Shown piece after piece: positions 58,948 through 64,000 of a stretch of 64,000 nucleotides of DNA. Under the pieces are notes generated by a model. It saw only the letters and a program-made list of their open reading frames with translations, searched no databases and had not been told where the DNA came from. Source of the DNA: Streptomyces sp. NBC_00377. GTDB taxonomy: Bacteria; Actinomycetota; Actinomycetes; Streptomycetales; Streptomycetaceae. The translations under genes and the position numbers were made by a program. The stretch is taken from NCBI RefSeq assembly GCF_036075115.1, contig NZ_CP107958.1, positions 6,572,001 through 6,636,000 on the forward strand. The letters run 5' to 3'. The first letter of the stretch is position 1. Every line of letters starts with the position of its first letter.

Positions 58948-60576
58948 ATGAACGTCAACGGCAGGCGGACCGATACGACCGTGCTGGTCGTGGACCGTAC
59001 GGCGGCCGGGCGGTTCGCCCTGGGTGTCGTGCTGCGCCGCGCCGGCCACCAGGTCGTCGCGGTCGGCACCGGCCACGAGGCCCTCACCGAACTCGACGTA
59101 CGGCTGCGCAAGGGCACCCTGCCGGACGTGGCCCTCGTCGACGTGGAACTGCCGGACATGAGCGGCTTCGAGCTGTGCCGCCGGCTCAAGGCGCGCCCGC
59201 ACATGGCGGGGCTGCCCGTCGTGCACTTCTCGGCCGGCGACGTGGCCCCCGGCGCCCGCGGACAGGGACTGGAGGCGGGCGCCGAGGCACACCTGGCGAT
59301 GCCGGCCGAGCCCGAGGAGATCGACGCGGTGGTCCGGGCGGCGGTGCGGGCCGCACGGCTGCGGGCCGACGACCAGGCGGCCGCACGGCGGCTGTCGCAG
59401 CTGTCGGAGGCGATCGTCGGCATCCAGGCGGCGCGCTCCCCGCAGGAACTCGCCGACGCCGCCGCCGAGGGAACCGCGCGGCTCACCGGTTCTCCCGCCG
59501 CCGTCTTCGTCCTCGGCCCGGACGACGTGCTGCACCGGGGCACCTCGAGGAACCGCACCTCGCTCGCACTGCCGGACCAGGACGCCCACCGGGCCGTCGT
59601 CGCCCTGCTGCGACGGCTCACCCACGGACAGGCCGGAGTGCGGATCACCTCGGTGCCCGCACCGCTGTGGCCCGCCGGGTTCTTCCGGCCCGGAGTGCCG
59701 CACGACGCCCGGCTGGTGCTGACCCCCACCCAGGACGGCAGGTCCTCGGTGTGCCTGGCCACGCCCACCCGCGAGGTCCGCCGGGTGGACCCCGAGACCG
59801 AGTCCCTGCTGGCCCGGCTCGCCCAGGCCACCGTGCTCGCCGCCGAGCCGCTGCTGATGTACCAGGCCGAGCGGCACGTCGCGCTCACCCTCCAGCACAG
59901 CTTCCTGCCCCGCCCGCACCGGCTTCCCGAGCTGCCGGGCGTCGACGTCGCCGTCCGCTATGTGCCAGCCTCCCGGGAGACCGAGATCGGCGGTGACTTC
60001 TACGCCGCCCTGCGCACGGGGGAAGGGGTACTGGTCGCGGTCGGCGACGTCGTCGGGCACTCGCTGGAGGCGGCCACCGTCATGGTCGAGATCCGGCACG
60101 CGCTGCGCGCCTACTGCGTCGACGAGAGCGACCCGGCCGTGCTCGCCGAGCGCCTCGACCGGATGCTGCGGCTCTACCACCCCGGGGTCACCACGACCGT
60201 CTGCCTGGCCCTGATCGACCCCGGCACCGGGCGCACCCGCATCGCCAACGCCGGTCACATCCCGCCGCTGATCGTCCGGGACAACCGCAGCGCCGACTAC
60301 GTCAAGGCGGCCGGCCCGCTGCTCGGCCCGGGCGTCCCCCACCCGCCGCCCACCGAGCTGTTCCTCGAACCCGCCGACCGGCTCCTCATGGTCACCGACG
60401 GTCTGATCGAGACCCGGGGCACCGACCTCGCCGTCTCGATGGAACACCTCCGCGCGGCGGCCATCGGCGCCATGCCGGGCCTGGACGCCCTGTGCGACAC
60501 CCTCCTCACCAGCTTCGGCCACGACCGGCAGGACGACATCGCCATGCTGGCCCTACGGCTGACGGCACTAGGCTGA
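58948..60576 (+). CDS. SpoIIE-type PP2C phosphatase with degenerate receiver and GAF-like domains
   Basis: A 542-residue signalling protein. N-terminal receiver-like domain (about 1-130) keeps the phospho-acceptor D65 (VALVDVELPDMSG) but one acidic-pocket residue is missing and the conserved Lys is Met118 (AHLAMPAEP). A middle GAF-like domain (about 145-310) is followed by a PP2C/SpoIIE phosphatase (about 330-540) with metal Asp in ETEIGGDFYAAL, VGDVVGHS, and DRQDDIAML. Such enzymes dephosphorylate anti-anti-sigma factors. No sigma-factor partner is nearby. Start ATG 58948. Confidence 0.9.
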   Translation: MNVNGRRTDTTVLVVDRTAAGRFALGVVLRRAGHQVVAVGTGHEALTELDVRLRKGTLPDVALVDVELPDMSGFELCRRLKARPHMAGLPVVHFSAGDVAPGARGQGLEAGAEAHLAMPAEPEEIDAVVRAAVRAARLRADDQAAARRLSQLSEAIVGIQAARSPQELADAAAEGTARLTGSPAAVFVLGPDDVLHRGTSRNRTSLALPDQDAHRAVVALLRRLTHGQAGVRITSVPAPLWPAGFFRPGVPHDARLVLTPTQDGRSSVCLATPTREVRRVDPETESLLARLAQATVLAAEPLLMYQAERHVALTLQHSFLPRPHRLPELPGVDVAVRYVPASRETEIGGDFYAALRTGEGVLVAVGDVVGHSLEAATVMVEIRHALRAYCVDESDPAVLAERLDRMLRLYHPGVTTTVCLALIDPGTGRTRIANAGHIPPLIVRDNRSADYVKAAGPLLGPGVPHPPPTELFLEPADRLLMVTDGLIETRGTDLAVSMEHLRAAAIGAMPGLDALCDTLLTSFGHDRQDDIAMLALRLTALG

Positions 60577-60607
60577 GCCTTGTTGCCGCCCCAGAACAGG
60601 AGTGCCC

Positions 60608-60988
60608 ATGCCGCAGATCACCATCGAACGCTCCCCAGGACTCGACCACGTCGACTGGAACGCGTTCGCGCTCGCGCTGCACCCGGTGGTCGTGGAGACA
60701 GCGGCCGCGCGGCTCGAAGCCTGCAAGACGCGGGTCCTTCGGACGGAGGACGAGGTGGTGGGAGACGTGGCGATCGGGCCGGCGGGCGGGCCGGCCATCG
60801 TGCACGTCACGCTCGCCCTGCTCGCCGGCCGCTCCGACGCGACCAAGGCCGAGCTCACCGAAGCCGTACTGGAACTGCTGCGCAAGCACATCGAGCCGGC
60901 CGACGGGGTCTCGGCGGTGCACGCCTCCGCCGAGGTGCGCGACCTCGACCCCTCGTACCGCAAGTACGAGGAGCAGTACGGATCCTGA
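60608..60988 (+). CDS. Tautomerase-superfamily protein (CHMI-like), 126 aa
   Basis: Reads MPQITIERSPGLDHVDWNAF, giving the N-terminal Pro (after Met removal) that is the catalytic base of the 4-oxalocrotonate tautomerase / 5-carboxymethyl-2-hydroxymuconate isomerase family. Two beta-alpha-beta units are seen, as in CHMI. Its substrate is unknown; aromatic catabolism genes are not near. ATG 60608 is chosen over a GTG at 60602 because it places Pro at position 2, and AGGAG lies 7 nt before it. Confidence 0.8.
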   Translation: MPQITIERSPGLDHVDWNAFALALHPVVVETAAARLEACKTRVLRTEDEVVGDVAIGPAGGPAIVHVTLALLAGRSDATKAELTEAVLELLRKHIEPADGVSAVHASAEVRDLDPSYRKYEEQYGS

Positions 60989-61001
60989 GCCGTTTCGGGA
61001 C

Positions 61002-61691
61002 TCAGGACGCGAGGGCGATGAGCCGGGTGACCAGGCTGCCGAAGGGGCCGTCGGCCGGCTCGCCGCCGAGCACGGGGCGCAGCAGGGCCCGCAGCTCGTC
61101 GTCGTAGGCCGCGCTGACCGCCGTCAGCGCGGCGAAGTCGTGCACGAGCTGGACCTCCAGCTCCTCGCGTGGGATGCGCCGGCCGTCCAGCCAGATCAGC
61201 GCGGTCGACTCGGCGAGCGAGATCCAGGAACGGACGGTCAGCTCCAGACGCGGGGGCGCGTCGGTGATCCCCAGATGCGACAGGATCTGTTCGTAGGCGT
61301 TCTGGCGTACGGAGTCGATCAGCGCGTTCGTCGTCGACGACCCGACCGCCGGACCGCCGCGCATCAGGGCGGAGAACCCCGGGCCGTGCGCGTCGACGAA
61401 GTCGAAGTAGCGGCGCATCACGCGCAGCAGCCGGGCGCCGAGCGGCCCTTCGTGCGGCTCGGCGAACCGGCCCGCCAGATCCTCCGAGGCCCGCTTCAAC
61501 GCCGCTTCGTACAGGCTGAGTTTGCCGGGGAAGTAGTGGTAGACGAGGGGGCGCGAGATGCCCGCGGCCGCGGCTATCTCGTCGATGGAGACCTCGTCGG
61601 GCGAGCGCTGGGCGAACAGTTCGAGGGCGACGCCGATCAACTGCTGCCGCCGCTCCTCGACTCCCATTCTGCGACGAACCCCGGTAGTCAT
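61002..61691 (-). CDS. TetR/AcrR family regulator
   Basis: A 229-residue regulator with HTH VSIDEIAAAAGISRPLVYHY (about residues 34-53) followed by FPGKLSLYEAAL. The C-terminal domain is the large type with many aromatic residues. AAGGTG lies 5 nt before the ATG at 61691. Convergent with the tautomerase gene. Target unknown; no palindrome stood out upstream. Confidence 0.92.
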   Translation of the reverse strand: MTTGVRRRMGVEERRQQLIGVALELFAQRSPDEVSIDEIAAAAGISRPLVYHYFPGKLSLYEAALKRASEDLAGRFAEPHEGPLGARLLRVMRRYFDFVDAHGPGFSALMRGGPAVGSSTTNALIDSVRQNAYEQILSHLGITDAPPRLELTVRSWISLAESTALIWLDGRRIPREELEVQLVHDFAALTAVSAAYDDELRALLRPVLGGEPADGPFGSLVTRLIALAS

Positions 61692-61803
61692 GCGAACACC
61701 TTACCGATCGGATCCGGCCCCGAACGGACCGGACCGGCGCAGATGTTCACCCCATCCGTCACCTATCCGGCCACTTGTCCGGTCGCATGTCAGTCACCTT
61801 CGG

Positions 61804-61838
61804 GCCGACCGCCGACCGCCGACCGCCGACCGCCGACC
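61804..61838. repeat. 7-bp tandem repeat GCCGACC, five copies
   Basis: Perfect copies at 61804, 61811, 61818, 61825 and 61832, within the gap between two minus-strand genes. Confidence 0.95.
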
Positions 61839-61854
61839 GGTCACAGCAGCCCGG

Positions 61855-63786
61855 TCAGCGCAGCCCGTTGATCGACCGCCCGTTCTTGAGAGTGCCCTCC
61901 AGGCCGGCCTGCGCGCCCCGCTTCGTCGGGACCGCCAGCAGGTTGCCCCGCCCGGACCCGGTCACCCCGCCCGTCGCCCGGACGGACGTCGTCGCCCGGT
62001 CGCCGGCCGCGAGGAGGTACCAGCCGCCGCCCTTCGACTTCCACAGCACCCCGGCCAGCACATGCGGATCGCGCGGCCCGCACGCCGGTACGTCCCCGGC
62101 CTTCGCCACGGCCGCCCCGAACAGACCGCCCGGCGTGTGGAACTGGGCCAGCACCTGGCTCCCGTCACCCCGCCAGGTCTCGGCCCTGGTGCACACCCAG
62201 GCCGCCGTTCCGCTCCCGTCGGGCAGCTGCTGCCGGGTGTAGCCCCAGGCGTTGACCGTCCGTACGCCCTGTCCGCGCGCGTCGGCCAGCGAGCAGGCGA
62301 ACGGCGCCCAGGTCCGCAGCGCCTGCGCGCCGCTCGCCTCCTCGGGAGCGGCCGGACGCCCCGCGGTGAGGCGGGCGGGGACGAGTTCGCCGAGGTCGCT
62401 GAGCAGATGGGTGCCCGAGGCGTCGGTCAGCTGGAGCACGTTCCACGTCGTGCACGTGCCGGTGTGGGTGGCCGGGCTGGCCAGCGGCGAGGTGATCCCG
62501 TCGGTCAGCGTCAGGTCCATCACCCCGGCGCCCGGCTTCGACAGGTCCCGCTCGCCGGCCTTGGTGACCCAGGGGGCCGTCAGATAGCGGACATTGCCGT
62601 CAGCCCGGCCCAGCACCAGCGCACTCGCCTCGGCGCCGGTCGCGCCGTCGACCCGCGCGAAGTCGAGGGCCGCCCCGGCGGTGCCGTCCTTGGGCTCCGC
62701 ATAGCGGGCGATGCGCAGACCGTCGTGGAGGATCACCACGCGCGCGTTGTCGACCTCGCCCGCGTAGAGGAGCTGCGGCGGTCCGGCGGGGCCGCCGAAG
62801 GGGGTCTCCGGGGTGGCGGAGACCCGCACGCTCTGCCCGGGACGGGCCCAGACGGCGAGGGCGCGGCGCAGGAGCGCGGTGTCGCCGGTGAGGGGACCGC
62901 GCGCGGGCCAGACCGAGAAGTCGGTGCGCGCGGAGGTCTTCCAGGCGGCGGGGGTCACCTTCACCAGCCGCCCGGGGTCGAGGGCCGCCTCGGCGGCCGG
63001 GTTCTGCGCGTACACCGGGGCGGCCGCGCCGTCGGGTCCCCAGCCACCGCCGGGCAGCACGACCAGGGCGCCGCACACGGCAAGCGCGGCCGCGGCGGCG
63101 AGCGCGGCCCTGGTGTGCTGGCGGCGGCGCATCAGATCGGTGGGCCGGACCTGGAGCGAGCAGGCGTCGAACTCGGGGGAGTCGAGCAGGGCGTACTGCG
63201 CGGCGGGGACCCCGGCGGCCTCGCGCAGGGCCGCTGTCGCAGCGGTGTCCTGAACGCCGCACCCGGTGAGCACCTCGCGGACCTCGCCGTCGGTGAGTTT
63301 CTCCAGGCCGCGCAGCACATAGGCGGCCCGGGCCGGGCCGGACAGGGCGGCCAGGCGCTGGTCCAGAGCGAGTTCCTCGGCGCCGCCGGAGCGGGGGAAG
63401 AGGCGCAGGCCCCACACCTGGGGGAGCAGCGGCGGGAGCTGCCCGCGCCGGGGCAGGGCCCGCAGCCGCAGCGGCTGTGCGGCCTCCAGCGCCGTACGCA
63501 CCACGTGAAGGCGGATGTACGCGTACCCGGCGTCGCCCTCCCCGCCGGTGGACTGGGCCGGGATGACGGGGGCCGAGGCGCGGCGGCGGGGCAGCGCACG
63601 CTGGGCGAGGGCGTGGGCGGTCAGAACGCGCCGGCCGCGGCCGAGACCGGGCGGAAGCACCAGGTAGGCGAGCCGGACGAGCCGCGGATAGTGCTCGACG
63701 AGCGCGGCCTCGGCCTGCTCGACATCGACGGTCCGGTCGGCGGAGGATCCGGGTGCGGGGCGCGGGGCGACATCCTGTGACTGCAC
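61855..63786 (-). CDS. Membrane protein with sigma-factor-like N-terminus and large outer domain
   Basis: A 643-residue protein that I cannot name. Residues about 20-190 look like a decayed ECF sigma factor: EQAEAALVEHYPRLVRLAYL resembles region 2 and LSGPARAAYVLRGLEKLTDG plus EVREVLTGCGV resembles region 4. One membrane helix follows (about 222-245, AALAAAAALAVCGALVVLPG), then about 390 residues outside with several Cys (GTCTTW, FACSL, WVCTR, PACGP) that may form disulphides. Such a cytoplasmic-sigma/outer-sensor order recalls transmembrane sigma regulators. GTG 63786 has no clear ribosome site, so the start is uncertain. Confidence 0.7.
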   Translation of the reverse strand: MQSQDVAPRPAPGSSADRTVDVEQAEAALVEHYPRLVRLAYLVLPPGLGRGRRVLTAHALAQRALPRRRASAPVIPAQSTGGEGDAGYAYIRLHVVRTALEAAQPLRLRALPRRGQLPPLLPQVWGLRLFPRSGGAEELALDQRLAALSGPARAAYVLRGLEKLTDGEVREVLTGCGVQDTAATAALREAAGVPAAQYALLDSPEFDACSLQVRPTDLMRRRQHTRAALAAAAALAVCGALVVLPGGGWGPDGAAAPVYAQNPAAEAALDPGRLVKVTPAAWKTSARTDFSVWPARGPLTGDTALLRRALAVWARPGQSVRVSATPETPFGGPAGPPQLLYAGEVDNARVVILHDGLRIARYAEPKDGTAGAALDFARVDGATGAEASALVLGRADGNVRYLTAPWVTKAGERDLSKPGAGVMDLTLTDGITSPLASPATHTGTCTTWNVLQLTDASGTHLLSDLGELVPARLTAGRPAAPEEASGAQALRTWAPFACSLADARGQGVRTVNAWGYTRQQLPDGSGTAAWVCTRAETWRGDGSQVLAQFHTPGGLFGAAVAKAGDVPACGPRDPHVLAGVLWKSKGGGWYLLAAGDRATTSVRATGGVTGSGRGNLLAVPTKRGAQAGLEGTLKNGRSINGLR

Positions 63787-63976
63787 GTCCAGAGGAACGA
63801 GCGAAACGGGCGATGGTCACCCCGGGTGGTCCCGTCCTCCCGGAGCGCCGTCGCCGGGTCGGCCCCGGCCGCTGGTATCGCGGGGGCGGGGGCTCCGGCC
63901 CCCGGGCACCGGTATTTTGAGCGCACCGCGCGCGAGAGCCGTATCCAGGACGAGGCTCTTGCCAGGGAGGAAACAG

Positions 63977-64000
63977 ATGATGGTGACCCGACCGATGCTC
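63977..64000 (+). CDS. First eight codons of a gene leaving the window
   Basis: ATGATGGTGACCCGACC follows GGGAGGAAACAG, a good ribosome site, giving MMVTRPML before the window ends. Product unknown. Confidence 0.5.

Noticed and set aside
61692..61854. TetR operator in the GCCGACC repeat
   Set aside because: The 7-bp repeat is a direct, non-palindromic tandem located beyond a gene end rather than over a promoter; slippage is the simpler view.
1..64000. tRNA, rRNA, insertion sequence or prophage
   Set aside because: No cloverleaf-type gene, rRNA segment, transposase or integrase was recognised in any intergenic region.

Overview
The window is chromosomal DNA of a Streptomyces-type actinomycete. 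The evidence is very high GC with G/C in almost every third codon position, GTG starts, Shine-Dalgarno sequences of the GGAG type mixed with apparently leaderless starts, an NpdG F420 reductase, an AfsR/SARP-type regulator, a MalR/MalEFG-AglA maltose cluster without its own ATPase gene, a GlnE next to a GlnA2-type glutamine synthetase, and a chitinase promoter with a DasR-type site. I recognise no rRNA, tRNA, insertion sequence, phage or CRISPR array.

Layout. 1-3500: an MFS exporter fragment, a Gfo/Idh/MocA oxidoreductase, a TetR regulator with its own palindrome, an orphan primase/polymerase-like protein, then a 99-bp tandem repeat. 3500-7900 (minus strand): an iron-uptake operon efeO-efeB-efeU plus a lipoprotein gene overlapping efeU, behind two adjacent iron boxes. 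8200-13600: PhzF-like protein, a small secreted peptide, methionine aminopeptidase, a relic of an MFS gene, NpdG and a site-2-protease-like membrane peptidase. 13965-19600: a 1211-aa AfsR-like regulator converging on a DrrAB-type ABC exporter whose upstream region carries seven direct heptamers, mostly at 11-bp spacing, which is the architecture of SARP operators. 19700-26700: panB, two MFS exporters each with a striking inverted-repeat operator, a TetR, an EEP phosphatase-like membrane protein and a PfpI protein ending in a 26-bp x10 tandem repeat. 27000-33700: secreted GH18 chitinase, NAD synthetase, sedolisin protease and a coupled DUF3105/DUF305 pair. 34000-36300: NsrR and flavohaemoglobin, a nitric-oxide sensing and detoxification pair. 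36600-41730: GlnA2-type synthetase, a VOC protein and GlnE. 41900-44900: EamA exporter and LysR regulator (divergent), PAP2-type membrane protein. 45000-58850: the maltodextrin regulon malR / malEFG-aglA-amylase-amylopullulanase. 58900-64000: SpoIIE-type phosphatase with a degenerate receiver domain, a tautomerase-fold small protein, TetR, a membrane protein with a sigma-factor-like N-terminus, and the first codons of one more gene.

How it works together. The maltose region is a complete path: secreted alpha-amylase and amylopullulanase cut starch and pullulan outside the cell, MalE-MalF-MalG import the maltodextrins (the ATPase must be supplied from elsewhere, MsiK in known streptomycetes), AglA hydrolyses them inside, and MalR represses the set, probably through CTTGC/GCAAG half-sites scattered through the cluster's intergenic regions. 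The Efe operon should be iron-repressed and NsrR/Hmp NO-regulated. The most interesting unassigned signals are the heptamer array in front of the ABC exporter, a 32-residue repeat inserted next to the P-loop of the neighbouring AfsR-like protein, the sigma-like/membrane fusion at 61855-63786, and a recurring -10 hexamer placed 6-7 nt before the start codon in eight genes.
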